From Ctenosaura bakeri (lineage: Eukaryota; Chordata; Lepidosauria; Squamata; Iguanidae), in contig CAOLHI010000489.1 in the NCBI GenBank assembly GCA_948474755.1, positions 868,001-932,000 of the forward strand: DNA of 64,000 bases, given 5' to 3'. Shown one piece after another: positions 42,497-54,339 of this stretch. The notes below the pieces were generated by a model. That model searched no databases, was not told the DNA's origin, and saw only the letters and a program-made list of their open reading frames with translations. Numbering within the stretch: the stretch's first letter is position 1; every line of letters begins with the position of its first letter. The position numbers were made by a program, and so were the translations under genes.

Positions 42497-43554
42497 ATAT
42501 TTTTAAAATTAATAATTTTAAAATGTGCTCCTTCACTATTCATAAGTCTATAAACATGTCTAAGAACAGCCCCCAAGGTTGGAGATATGCCAGGTCTGGC
42601 ATTTTCCATGTCTTGCTCACTGTCCATGGGGCAGTGATCCATTCATCCATGTCATAAAATCCTTTCTTTTTCCACCTTTTGCAGAGATTGAGAGGAATAA
42701 TAAGGAAGACACTATCTGAATAGTGATATATTTGGCTAAATATACCTCCTCACAGTTTGGAATTTGTGTCCCTTCCTCATACTTGTGATTCTTGCAAGTT
42801 CAAATCATGCAATAGATTATTTGAACAACAGTTTGAAAAGCACTATTGTGCCCTCTTTGATTCTCATTTATTCCCACAGAGAGACCTAGATATTTCATCA
42901 AATTAGCAAACACACAGATTTCTCGCTGAAAGAGAACTTTTGACTGTGACCATATAGAATGACTCTTGTTTAACCTGTCTGAAAAATTAATGATGGTCAT
43001 TGTACTGGTAATATTATCATAGATCATATCTAAACTAATCCTCAGCCATAGTGTGACACATCCACAGCCACCCACCTATTTCAGAATAAAAAAATCAAAC
43101 CCCTCAACATTTAAACAATCCCACCTTATCTTTGATATTTCTTTAAGCCTTAAAGTTCGAGAGACAGACAGCCTGTTTGATGGAGACTTGACACAGAAAT
43201 GAGGGTAATGTGGACTAACAAAATCATTTATTGACTCTATTGTATATGCTGTGCAATTTGTTTCACAGAAGAGCTGGGCAGAAAGTTCCCTAAATGAGGG
43301 TGGTGGTGGTTCAGTTTGTGGGAAAGTTTATAAGATATTGAAAAGTTGTATATACAAAGGCAGAACATTAGGAGTGGGTGAAGCTTATTTAACTGTTTCC
43401 ATATTCAGATCTCACTCAGTTCAAATTTGACTCAACATCCATAGTATATTATTAAGCAGACAAAACCATTTACTGTGACCAATTAGTGGTTGTTTCAAAA
43501 CAACAATCATTTAGATTTGCTACTAGTATAGATGCCTTTCAAACTATAGATGGG
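42497..43554. other. Unannotated stretch
   Basis: No repeat or gene seen. Confidence 0.4.
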
Positions 43555-43690
43555 ACTGAGCAGCTGAGGCCCTCCTGATGCTTTGGGACTGTAACCCCCA
43601 TAATCCCTCACCATTGTCTATGCAAGCTATAGCTGATGGGAGCTGTGGCCCCAAAACAACTGCACCCAGTTACCTGGTTGCCCACTTTTT
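43555..43690. repeat. Fold-back repeat (family 3)
   Basis: 'ctcctgatgctttgggactg' with 'taacccccataatccctcac' faces 'gctgatgggagctgtggccc' with 'caaaacaactgcacccag'. Both arms present. Confidence 0.6.
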
Positions 43691-43814
43691 GTATAGACGA
43701 ATGGCTGAGGCAGGCAAATTCTTATATACCTTTTAGATTTCCAGGGAAAAAGGAAGCTTTGTTCATTTCATTAACAGAAGGATAAAATATAATTTTAATC
43801 TTTCACTGTATTCA

Positions 43815-43915
43815 TTACCATTATCATTTATTTATATAGGGCCATCACTGTACATGGTGCTTTACAAGTAACAGAACCACAAAACAGTTTTCTGCCCTCA
43901 GGCTTACAATCTTAC
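43815..43915 (-). mobile_element. L2-type tail fragment
   Basis: 'tcatttatttatatagggcc', 'catggtgctttacaagtaac' and 'tctgccctcaggcttacaat' are a familiar reverse L2-like 3' end. Confidence 0.5.
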
Positions 43916-44299
43916 TAAGTGAAACAAAAGAAAAGAGGAAGGCAGTGTGGGAAGTCCAGCAGATACTGCCTCTTTTTCTCTCCCTTTGAGGCCAGGATAG
44001 TTTCATCGGCTTCTGTGCCTGTGCATGAGGAGCTGTAATGCCTCCATATATGTGCCTACAGTTCTTCAGTGAACAATCTACAATAGCTGGTTTTAATGAT
44101 CCCATATAAAGATATTTTGTTGCATAACTGGTATACTTACCAAACCAGCAGTTGGTGTGGCAAGGGCTTTGGGCAGCATTAGCACTTCTCCCTTAGACAG
44201 TTCATAACATTACATGAATCTCTGAGACACCATATCTACAGTGATAAGATCATGCTGTTCTTTTCTTTCAAAACAAGGGGCGGCGAGGGAGGAAAGAGA

Positions 44300-44332
44300 G
44301 GTGGAGAGAGAGAGAGAAAGAGAGAGAGAGAT
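44300..44332. repeat. (GA)n microsatellite
   Basis: gagaggtggagagagagag... purine tract. It creates the SLSLSLS run in the minus-strand open frame at 44210-44677. Confidence 0.85.
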
Positions 44333-44732
44333 GGAAGTATGAATTAGGCTACAAACATGCCAGATTTGTGTAATGTAAATGAGGACGTGTGCAAGAAAGT
44401 GAAAGAAGCCATGTATTTTGTTAGCATCCAAACTTCTTTGCTCAGACACTATATTGATTCTTACAACTGATTGTATCACTTGTGAATACGTTTCCATGGA
44501 GGAAACTTGTTCTCTTTCCTGTTTGGGTACAAAAATGGGAAGCATTAGTGAAGACAGTAGTTTATTTAACAACATGTCTGTCTGGGTGTCTAACATTCTG
44601 GTTGAGCAATCTGGCACCAAAGCAAATATTTGTCTTACCATTATTGCAATTTTGGAAAACCTATCTGACAAGAACATAAGACAATGTATAGTATGTATAG
44701 TAAATCACTGAAGTATAGTGGATACGTTCTTG

Positions 44733-44785
44733 TTGTTGTGCCTTTCAATTTACAGTGGCCCTTAGACCCATAAACCTATCATGGT
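44733..44785 (-). mobile_element. Sauria-type SINE tail fragment
   Basis: 'gttgttgtgcctttcaattt', 'acagtggcccttag' and 'cataaacctatcatgg' match only the tail part in reverse. Confidence 0.5.
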
Positions 44786-44970
44786 TACCCAGTCATTAAA
44801 TAGCAATTATTAAGCCCTAAGGAAAATTACCAAGGAATCATCAAATGAAAACTATTCCTGTTGAACCTTTCTCTTATATTTCAAACAATTTTCATTATTA
44901 GTAGAAAGCACATGTTAGTTGATGATAGGATCAAAATATTCTGGAAATGCTTAGAATCACAGAATCACAG

Positions 44971-45171
44971 GCCATTTCTGCACTACATTGTTATATTGCT
45001 ATTATTCCACTTGCAACATCCTGTGGAATTCTGGGGTTTGTAGTTTACTGAGACCAAAGAGCTCTCTGGATGAGAATTCTATAAGCCCCTCCTGAAACTG
45101 CAAATCACAGGATCCCATAGGATGCTGGAAGTGGAATAACAGCACGATAACAGTGTAGTATAAAAATGGCC
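44971..45171. mobile_element. MITE family 1 inserted in a CR1 tail
   Basis: Ends ggccatttctgcactac and gtagtataaaaatggcc are inverted. The interior follows the family (ttccacttgcaacatcctgt / gatgctggaagtggaataac). To its left is 'agaatcacagaatcaca' and to its right 'atagaatcttgagag', i.e. it landed in the octamer tail of a minus-strand CR1. Confidence 0.8.
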
Positions 45172-45425
45172 ATAGAATCTTGAGAGTTAAAAGAGACCAC
45201 GAGAGCTATCCAGTCCAACTCTTTGTCATGCGGGAATCCACAATCAAAGCATTCCTGACAGACGGCCATCTAGCCTCTGTTTAAAAACCTCCAGAGAAAG
45301 AGACTCCACCACACTCCAAGGCAGTATATTCCAATGTCAAACAACTGTCATCATCAGGAAGTTCTTCCTAATGTTTAGGTAGAATCTCTTTTCCTGTAAC
45401 TTCCTGTCCTACCCTTGGAATAATA
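45172..45425 (-). mobile_element. CR1 LINE 3' end
   Basis: Reverse of the CR1 3' end: 'agagaccacgagagctatcc', 'agtccaactctttgtcatgc', 'ggccatctagcctctgttta' and 'aggaagttcttcctaatgtt' (the NLRKNFL-like end of the reverse transcriptase). 5'-truncated. Confidence 0.85.
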
Positions 45426-47544
45426 CATAATAAGCAGGGCAGAGTCAAAAAATGATTTGTTAAAATGTTTTAAATTAAAATATATGTAATTTGGCATTTA
45501 GTTATTTCTTTATTGCCTTAAGGTTCTTTAGATGCAACAGTGTTAGAATGTAATCCACAGAGAGAGAGAGAGAGACTAGATGGTTCATTGGAATTTATTT
45601 CTTAGTTTTGAATTTTGGAAAGCAGTCTCTTTTTAGATACTAGTTTACTTATATTAGTACTGGACTTGACAATCATGTCATAGCTGAAAGGGAAGCAACA
45701 TGTTATTTCATATGTAGAGCCAAAACAACAACCAAAAAAAGTTCATTAGGTGGCTTGCTAAGGGGACCAGCAATTTTCAAGTGGTTTGTAGGGAAAAAAA
45801 GTTTCAAAATGGCTCCTCTTGGCCATTTCAGTGAAGTGAGATATCCTGTCATGTGAATGTGAACCTAATATGTATTTTAAATTCTCTGGAAAGCAGTAAG
45901 CTTCAAAGATTTCTTTACCATGTAATTGTTCTCCTAAAGGTACTTTTCTTATTGGTTCTGGATTTTTCTTTGCTTGATAGCAATCAGGATCCTGACTGTC
46001 AGGCCACAAATTCTGATCCTGTTAGTACCCATATCCTATATTAAGAGTACATAATAACTCATCAAATTATGTCAGGAATGTTGATAGGACCCTGTACAAT
46101 ATCTGGATTCATTGGCAGTTTGCATGGCCTCTTTAGGTTAGCCCTGATTGACAACTCAGTCTTTAACTAGTCTGCCATGCTTTTTTTTAAAAAGAAATTG
46201 TAAATAAAAATTTCAGTTTTTTTAGCTTTTTATGGGCCACATTCACATCTGAGCTGGGCTTTATGGTGGGAGGTCTGGCTGGATGAAAGTAAGGACCCTC
46301 TTTGACAGCCAAATTTCCCTGTAGTTATTGACAAGGAAATTGAGGAAAATAGCTATAGTGGCTGATTCTAGCACTTTCCTCTTACTTCATTTGAGGAGCT
46401 ATGCTTTCCTGATACATTTCTCTTTCTTCTGAAAGCTCAGGAAGTCTAGCATTTTGTGAGAAGTGATTCTAATAAATCAGTGTTTTCACCCCAATAATAT
46501 ACAAAGATTATTATTCTTCCCAAGCCACAGCTACCTTACTTTTAGCCAATGCCACCCAAGCTTGAACCAGAATGAGTTCTGAGTATATTGCACAGTCATC
46601 CTGGAATTTCTGTACGCTGCACAAGAATACTGATTGTAGCTTTTGAAAGCAAGGGCTTGAAAAGGCAAATTCTCAATGTTCTGAACTGAAATTTCAGGGA
46701 GAAGGGAGATGGAGGTGAAGGAAACTTCAAAGGCCCACGTCTAGACGATGCTTTCCTGTCTCAGAAGATCACGTGTGGTCCAGTGGAAGAAAGAGAAAGA
46801 AGACTTGTCAGATCTCATTGGCCACAGGTAATGATACAGGGTAATTTCTTCTGATAATGTCACCCAAAAAGGAAATCCTACAGACTAAACTCATTAGAAT
46901 CTCAGGGAAATGTCAAAAGTGGGGGTAGAGGGGTGAAGGGGATTCTGTTTTTGCAGGATGGGATACCATTGCAAAGCAATTCAAGATACAATCCATTGTG
47001 GCATGCAAAGGTATGACTCTACAAGGGGGAAGGGTCCATTTCCGACAAACTAATAAGAAGCTCCAAGCCACTGCAGAATCTCAATTTGTGTGGGGGGTTT
47101 TAAAAAAAAATCCTGTCACTATAAAAGCAAAAAAATATTGTTTTATACTTTCCATAAAGCAAGACAGAGCAAATCCAGTTAATATTACATAAATGTTAAA
47201 TAAGTGAACATTTCTGTCTGAGCTTCAGCAAATCATCATTTGTCAGAATGTGTGTGTGGTTTTTGTTGGTTGGTTGGTTGGTTGGTTGCTTTTTGTTTTT
47301 GTTTTTAAGTTAACCAAGGCCTTCATTGTGCAGCTACTGGCTAGCTGTAGCCCACCAGCTAGCAAGTCTGCCAGATGATGCTGGTTGTGAAAATAAAACT
47401 ACTCTGGATCTTGCACTGAGAAATGGGAAGTACACAAAAGATAGGAAAGTTTGTGAACTTAACCTTAAGTTTAAAAGCTAAAATGTATATATTTTTCAAC
47501 TGAAAAGGGGATAATTATTACACTTACTGTTTGTATTCTGTCGA
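45426..47544. other. Unannotated stretch with (AG)n and (TTGG)n tracts
   Basis: agagagag at 45560-45575 and a run of ttgg at 47264-47288. No gene or dispersed repeat recognised in the rest. Confidence 0.4.
47264..47288. repeat. (TTGG)n microsatellite
   Basis: Six ttgg units followed by a T-rich stretch. Confidence 0.85.
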
Positions 47545-49450
47545 TCTAGCTAGCTATCTATCTATCAGAATACTTATACTCTGCCCTATATCAAGGATAT
47601 CAGAGCTGCTTACAAAAAGCATTAAAAAAACAAGTTAACAGTTTAAAACAATAAAATAATTAAACTGGAGTAATAAGTTAAAAACAGATTGAAAACATTT
47701 AGAAAGTTTTTAAAGCTATGCACACTGCATTTGGGATGAGTGAATGCGGCCCAAAAGTTTTGATGAACAGCCAAGTTTTAACTTGGCTCCTACATGACAT
47801 AAGTGTTGGTGCCAGTTGGGTCTCCAGAGGGAAAGCATTCCACAACTGGAGTGCCTCAGCTCAGAAGGCCCTTGCCCATGTCCCAATACAGTGTATTGAT
47901 CTAGATCACTGTGGGACACATTTCTTCCTCCAGCAGATCTTAATCCTCAGGCAGGCAATGAGGAGAGGCATTCCCTCAAGTATCAGGACCCCAAGCCATT
48001 TAGGGCTTTAAATGTCATCGCAAGCACCTTGAATTCAGACTAGAAATATATTGGCAGTCAGTGGAATTCTTTTAAGACTGGCATGATATGCTGCTGCATT
48101 TTTCACTAGCTACAGCTTTTGAGTCTTCTTCAAGGGGAGCCTGATGTAAAGGATATTACAGTAACTAACCAGGAGGTTACCAGTGCATGAACTATGGTGG
48201 TTAGGGTATCTCTGTCCAGGAATGGCACACCAGTCAAAGTTGGCACAAAGCACTCTGAGCCACAGAGTCCACTTGAGACTCCAGTGACAAGGTTGGATCT
48301 AGGAGCACACCCAAACTGTGTGCCTGCTCATAGAATCATAGAGTCAGAAGAGACCACAAGCGCCATCAAGTCCAACCCCCTGCCATGCAGGAATACACAA
48401 TGAAAATATTCATGACAGATGGCCACCCAACCTCTGCTTAAAAACCTCCAAAGAAGGAGACTCCACCACACTCCAAGGCCATGCATTCCACTGTCAAACT
48501 GCTCCTACCATCAGGATGTTCTTCCTAATGTTTAGATGGAATATCTTTTCCTGAAGTTTGAAGCCATTGTTCCATGCTCTTGGCCTCTGGAATGCCACAT
48601 GACTGGAGAAGCAGAAAATGGGTTTGTTCCATCCTCCATATATCCTTCTTCGGGAGAGTGCAACTCCATCCAAGACAGACTGTTTATCCAGTTCCTGGAC
48701 CCAAGAATCACCAATCCACAGAGCCTCCATCACATCAGGATTCAGTTTCAGTTTACTGGCCTTCATCCAGCCCATTACAGTATCTGAGATGTGGCCCTCT
48801 AGATAGAAATGGAACCACTGCAAAACATTTCCTCCTCCACCCATATCACAGAGCTGTTCCAGTAAGATACCACAATCAATGATATCAAAGGCCAACTGAG
48901 AGACCCAAGAAGTTCAACAAGGTAGCACCCTACCCATCGTTCCCATGGAGTAGTTTTTGTCAATTAGAGCAATTAAAAATGCTTTGATGCCACACGTTGG
49001 CCTGAAGCCAGACTGAAATGGTTCCAGATAATCTGTTTCCTTCAAGCATGCCTGAAGTTGCCCAACCACCACACATCCAAGGACCTTGTCCAAAAAAGAG
49101 AATATTTGCAATCAGTCAATAGCTCTCATACACCTCTGAGATGAGAGAGGTTCTCTTCAGGAGAGGGCACACCACCACCTCCTTCAAAGCAGCAGGCACT
49201 TCCCCCTGGCATAATGAGGCATTTACCTCCCCCTAGACCCACTCTCTGCTGGATTTTATCAGCTAAGATGGGCAAGGATCAAGCTTACATGTGGTGGGCT
49301 GAATGGCTTCCAGCATCTTGTCCACATCATCAAACCTCAGTAAATGAAACTGATCCCGTGAACACTGACCAGATAGTGAACTCCCTAGGCTCTGTGGGAA
49401 TGTAGGTTTTAAAAAATCCATCCATGAATTTATGTCTGATCTCACCTCAT
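47545..49450 (-). mobile_element. L2 LINE, 3' half, interrupted by CR1
   Basis: Starting from the high-coordinate end, the reverse strand encodes L2 ORF2: a KMLEAIQPTTCKLDPCPS-like block, then LDKVLGCVVVGQLQ and PFQSGFRP (49111-48914). AFDIIDCGILLEQL and LQWFHFYLEG follow (48895 down), with a jump to WMKASKLKLNP and EALWIG. This jump means the stretch with the FADD catalytic motif is deleted. After the CR1 insert come LGVLLDPTLS-like and EFKVLAMTFKALNGLGS-like blocks and the 3' UTR with a (ctat)n tail at 47551-47566. Many stops and shifts; dead. Confidence 0.82.
48328..48640 (-). mobile_element. CR1 LINE 3' end nested in L2
   Basis: Begins with the octamer tail 'atagaatcatagagtcagaa', then 'caagtccaaccccctgccat', 'ggccacccaacctctgctta' and 'aggatgttcttcctaatgtt'. 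It splits the L2 coding sequence between a VLDGVALS-like and a LGVLLDP-like block, so it is younger than the L2. Confidence 0.88.
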
Positions 49451-49978
49451 CTCTTATTTATGCTTGGGAGAGAAGAAAACAGCTGTATGAATTTAGAAAT
49501 ATGCCATTTTTCACTCATCCACACACTAAAAGAGAAACACATACAAAGAGAAAGGGATGCAGGAAACAAAAGAATATAAATATAAGCTAAAAATCCAGAT
49601 TGAATCCATCTTCATTAATAATATGGTATGAAAATGTAATATATGATTGATATTATTTTTACGAAATAACAATGAAAAAAATCATTCTATTATTCTCTTA
49701 CTCTCAGTAAGATATGTTTTGAAGAAAGACAGTTCACAGCTCTGTATCTACTGCTTCCTTGAGAGAAGATCATCAGTTTACTTCTGTTCACCTCCTCATC
49801 ACTGTCCCCTTCTCCCTCCAAATGACTTTGCAACCTCATTCCTATTCTCAAAATGTGTTGTCTGGAAGACAAAAGGCAAAGAAAGAAATCCAAATACAAC
49901 ATGGAGAAGATTTTACTTCTGTTGTCAGTTAAGATGGTCTGGCTGGATATCAAAGCAGAGGCCACTATCCTTCCTAAC
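49451..49978. other. Unannotated stretch
   Basis: No repeat recognised. The 134-residue frame at 49647-50051 ends inside the next SINE and has no known domain. Confidence 0.4.
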
Positions 49979-50114
49979 CATGCTCAGCCATGGAAATCCA
50001 CTGGGTGACCTTGGGTGCATCACACACACTCAGCCCCAGAACAACCTGTGATAGTTTCACCTTAGGACTGCCATAAGTCAAAAATGACTTTAAGGCACGC
50101 AGCAACAACAATGG
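49979..50114 (+). mobile_element. Sauria-type SINE, head missing
   Basis: 'tgctcagccatggaaatcca', 'ctgggtgaccttgggtgcat', 'ctgccataagtcaaaaatga' and the tail 'ctttaaggcacgcagcaac'. Confidence 0.8.
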
Positions 50115-50450
50115 CTCTCAATCTCATCTCTCAAACAGGATTTTAAAAGAAACAAAACAAGGTCAAGAATAACTCAGGGTAGGCCTGAATAGTCTCCATT
50201 GTGGATTGAACTCTAGTCTCTCATCTGCCTCATTTATCTTGTTGTCTGTCCATCTACTGCCTCCTGCCTTCCCTCTCTCTGCAGCTTCCTTCTTACCTGT
50301 GCACCTTTCTTACAGTTTGTCATTCGGCTCCTCTTCCTACTCCTCGCTCCTCTTCTTTACTACCCAAACACAGCCACAGCCACTCCTACCCACCCTGGAA
50401 TGAAAAACTCAGATGAGGATGGTAGTTGCAAATGGAGAGAGGAGGGAAAA

Positions 50451-50670
50451 GGTTGCTGTATGCCTTCAAGTCATTTCCAACTTATGGTGATCCTAAAGCA
50501 AACCCATCATGGGTGTTCTTGGCAAGATTTGTTCAGAGGGGGTTTCCCTTTTCCTTCTTCTGAGGCTGAGAAAGTATGACTTGCCCAAACTCAACCAGTT
50601 GGTTTCCATGGCTGGCCCTCCTCTCCAGAGCCACAGTCCAATGCTCAAACTGCTACACCATGCTGGTTCA
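50451..50670 (-). mobile_element. Sauria-type SINE
   Basis: 'tatgccttcaagtcatttcc', 'aacttatggtgatcctaaag', 'tgttcttggcaagatttgtt' and the head 'ctgctacaccatgctggttc'. Nearly full length. Confidence 0.88.
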
Positions 50671-51025
50671 TAGAAAAGAAATTGCAAACTAAAATGCTAC
50701 CCCAAATGTTACCTGAAAAAATGACCTTAAATTAGATGCTATTAGATGAGCTGTGTTCTTTTTAAAGTAGCCAATACTATGAATAATATCAATGCATTTT
50801 GTCTTTTAGTTACGTACATTCCTTGGAACAAGTTTGCCATATACATGCATGGAAACCTTCTGCATCTGAGAAACCCTGATTTTTCCATAATCCTGCCTCA
50901 CATGTGAGACCTATTTGATCTTCTTCCTATGACTGTCAAACAGATGGTCTTCCTGGGCTCAGAATTCTTTAATTCCAAGTATCTTGCATCCAGATCTAGT
51001 TGAATGGCCCTGGGATTCTTGCAAA

Positions 51026-51078
51026 AGAAAAGAAAGAAGAGAAGAGAAGAGAAGAGAAAAGAAAAGAAAAGAAAAGAA
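51026..51078. repeat. (GAAAA/GAAGA)n simple repeat
   Basis: A purine pentamer array, agaag and aaaag units, about ten repeats. Confidence 0.85.
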
Positions 51079-51103
51079 GTAACCTCCAATCTTCTTCTTC
51101 TTG

Positions 51104-51300
51104 TCCATATATGCAGTTAGGTCAGCTTTTATTTATGGTAACCCTGTAAATTAGAGACCTCCAAGAAATCTTGTTATAACAGTGCTACTCAGGTTTTGCA
51201 AACTGAAGACCAACATTTCTTTTATTGAGTTAGTCGACCTTGTAATATGGTCTTCCTTTTTCCCTGCTACTGTCAACCAGTCTTCTACCCCCTGATTTAA
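51104..51300 (-). mobile_element. Bov-B/RTE LINE 3' end
   Basis: The reverse strand carries a decayed end of RTE ORF2. It has a KGRP-like basic motif, then GLQFAKPE-like and SWRSLIYRVT, the counterpart of the W-R-S/A-x-x-H-x-V-T-K-S end of Bov-B. The last bases (ataaataaaagctgacctaa) align with the tail shared by the SINEs. This is the likely partner LINE family for the Sauria SINEs. Confidence 0.7.
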
Positions 51301-51935
51301 GTAACCCAGCTATTTGGGCATGAACCAATTGATGTATTCAAGCAGAGAACGGAAATCTGCAATAAGGGAAAGGTATTTTTATGTCTCTTGGAAAGATCCA
51401 AGCAAGCATTCTCCTATATGACTGCATATAAACATTATTCCAGGTGCACAAAAGGGACTCTCAAGAACTAGCTCCATCAATCTGTGCTAAGATCATCAAG
51501 TATCCCTTACAGGGTTCAAGACCAATGGAAACTAGATTAAATCTTGCAGCTATGTGTGATGACACAAGTTATCATTCTTTTCAATTAACCTCTAAAGCCA
51601 AGGACTAAGATCTCAGACAACACAATTCTATATATGTCTTCTCAGAAGTAAAGACTACTGTGTTCAGTGGGGATTACTCATGTGAAAGTGTGTGTGTGTA
51701 GGAGTGCACAGTTTGAAATTAGGTGGTGGAATCCAGACAGAACCATGCTGAAATAATAACTGATTCAAATATTTCCATATTCCCCAAGCTTATTACTCTA
51801 CTGTCTTGTAAACTGTCTGACATGACCTTTAACTAACCTTTCCCTCCAATATATCATCATTAAAACATTATTCAACACATGCAAACGATAGGAGAATTAA
51901 CTTTCAGAGCTTCCATTTAGGTGAAGTGTTTTTAA

Positions 51936-51971
<36 letters not shown>

Positions 51972-52134
51972 CAATAGAGAAGCTTTCAAATAGGAGGGAA
52001 AGTTTCATTTCAGGTCTAGGCAGCAGCTGAAGTCAAAACACTATTCTGTGAAGTTTGGTTTCATGTTCTCCATTTTGAGTAGACACAAGTCTAACTGCTG
52101 GTTTAAATAACCCAGCTACTTGGGCATGAACCAA
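51301..52134. other. Mostly unannotated; contains (TG)n
   Basis: A (TG)n microsatellite lies at 51938-51969. 'ggcatgaaccaat' occurs at both 51318-51330 and 52121-52133, next to 'aacccagcta', so a short sequence is repeated 800 bp apart. No gene. Confidence 0.5.
51938..51969. repeat. (TG)n microsatellite
   Basis: Sixteen uninterrupted tg units; likely variable in length. Confidence 0.92.
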
Positions 52135-52340
52135 TGGCTAGAACTAGAGTACAAACCAATGGATTCAAATTACAAGAAAAAAAACTGTCTCAGAGAGTGG
52201 TGAATTCTCCATCTTTGGAAGCCTTTAATGAGAAGTTGGACTGGCAACTTTCAGAAGTCTTTTGGTTGTGTATACCTGCATAGCAGGTGGTTGTATGCAA
52301 TCAACCTTGAAGTCCCATCCATCTCTTAAGATTCTACCAT
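52135..52340 (+). mobile_element. CR1 LINE 3' end
   Basis: 'accaatggattcaaattaca', 'ctcagagagtggtgaattct', 'gaagcctttaatgagaagtt' and 'gcatagcaggtggttgtatg' follow the CR1 C-terminal coding and 3' UTR order; the end, 'agattctaccattctaat', is a decayed octamer tail. Confidence 0.7.
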
Positions 52341-53139
52341 TCTAATTCATCAAGAAGGTATATTAATTTCGATACATCTGAGGCAAAAATTGCACTCAGA
52401 GGATTGGATCTGTCTAACTATAAAATGGTTTTCCATAAGACTGATTTAATTGTGCTGAGTCGTGGGCAGGAACTATTAGAAAGGGGATGTCATGGATGAA
52501 ACAAGTGGCCACTGGTGGGTCCCATGTCAATTGAGCAGAGTCTCCTCCGGGTTCTATGCCAAACTTTGAAGGAAATTTCTATGGTGCTGAGGGCTCTGTT
52601 CTGTGGACTGCACTTTTAAAGGATGGGACAAAACTTTGTCCCATCCCATTGACATGGAAGCCAACAGCCACTACTGGTGAAATTATTCAAGAGAACAGCA
52701 AGTTCACATCTATTTTTGGAAGAAGGGAATAAGCAGTGAAGAACCTCTGTGCTCTCCAATTCAAATTATTATGAATCAGAAAAAAATCTTTAAAAAAGCA
52801 TTGTGTTAGGAATCATCTAAGCATGCATTACATTTCTTGTCTATATAATTTCATTTAAAATTGCTTTTATCAGTGGACCTCTGGTTCCTAAACTACAGAT
52901 GCTTCTGAACTCTGTCTTAAACTAGCCCTAGGCAAAATGGACAAAGTCTGTTTTTCAACTGTTTTACCTACCTGAGAATTGACTGTTTTATATCAGCTAT
53001 ATTTTGTGAGGGGGGAAATGTATTGTGAAGAGAATTAGAATAACTGCCCTTCTGTTTTCCCAAGCATGCTTATTCCAATTTGGCTTTTTGGATTTAGGGG
53101 AAATCAAAATAGTTTCCACATTTTTAAGGCTGCCTCCCC
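52341..53139. other. Unannotated stretch
   Basis: No gene or repeat recognised. Confidence 0.4.
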
Positions 53140-53375
53140 ACTTATTGTTACTGTGTGCTTTCAAGTTGTTTCAGATTTATGGTAACTGTAAGGTGAATCT
53201 ATGATGGGGGTTTCTTGCAAGATTTGCTCAGAGGACATTTGCCTTTATCTTTCTCTGAGGCTGAGAGAGTGTGACTTGCCCAAGGTCACCCTGTGGGTTT
53301 CTATAACTAAGCAGGGATTAGAACCCTGGACTCTAGAAGGCTAGTCAAACATCAAACCACTACCCTATGCTGGCT
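53140..53375 (-). mobile_element. Sauria-type SINE
   Basis: 'ttactgtgtgctttcaagtt', 'tttcttgcaagatttgctca', 'acttgcccaaggtcaccctg' and the head 'accactaccctatgctggct'. Nearly full length. Confidence 0.9.
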
Positions 53376-54335
53376 TGTGCCTTTCCAGTAGTGAACACCA
53401 TTACAATGGAAAGCAGTCAAGTACTTGCTGAAAAGCATTTTAGAATCATAATTTCTCTTATTTGAGAATTGCACTACAACTAAATCCAGCAGTACCATCC
53501 AAAAAAAAAAAAGGACAGTGTAAGAAACAAATTTATTTCACTGTGTGAGGGGGGCATTTTTATCTCTGGATTTCTCCCTTCTTTGTATATAAAAATGTTT
53601 TGCAAACAACAATACATCATTAAAAATTAGACCTAATTCATAAGTTCTCAGTGCCTTTTTTTCTGGAGATAGACCTGGAGATTAACAATAACCCCAGTGA
53701 ATACTATGAGATTTACTCCCATGTAGGTATGGTGAAGAATCAACCAAATAATTTGGAAAATAATCTTGGGAGAGGATTTTATGAAAACGTATCTCCTAAA
53801 TTACCAGGTTGGTTTCATAAATGTTTGCTCAAATTTCCCCAGCCCTCATTTATACAAGATCTTTTTTAGATATTTTCAGTCAAGCAAGCAAGCAAGCAAA
53901 CAAATCTGACTCCAGAATTTGAATCTAACCCTAAATAGTTTGGAATTAGTACTCAGCTTTCCCAGAGGATGTATGATTTAGAATATTGGATCTTCCCAGA
54001 TCTTTGCATTTCATGCTGCAAGATAGGGCATGGGCAACTAAGCCAGGTATAGAGGGCTGGTGTTCACCTCCAGGGTTCTGTTGTGGGTTACATCCTTCCA
54101 TTTCTTTGCTAACAATCAACTGGAAGTACACCCAGAAGTGGCTAGCAGTCAAGTTTGAATTTCGATTTCCAAGGTGTTTCCACAGTGCCCGGTAGCTTTC
54201 CTATCAACGGCATAGTGAATCTGCTCTATCGTAGAAGTAGAACCCTATTGTCCAAAATAGCACCTTGGATAGCTCTTTCAAAGTTGATTCACCACTCCAT
54301 GAAGTAACCACCTACCCCTGGTGGCAGGATGCCCC
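53376..54335. other. Unannotated stretch; (AGCA)n at 53881-53901
   Basis: A short array of caag/agca units, and a poly-A run at 53502-53512. No gene. Confidence 0.4.
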
Positions 54336-54339
54336 TTTC

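Noticed and set aside
44210..44677. 155-residue minus-strand open frame, one of the longest outside the CR1
   Set aside because: Part of it is the SLSLSLS run from a (GA)n microsatellite. The rest shows no domain, and another long frame overlaps on the other strand. Probably chance.
48494..48895. 133-residue minus-strand frame that looks like a protein
   Set aside because: It is an accidental fusion of L2 and CR1 coding remnants, not a host gene.
49647..50051. 134-residue plus-strand frame
   Set aside because: It runs into a Sauria-type SINE at its end and has no recognisable domain.
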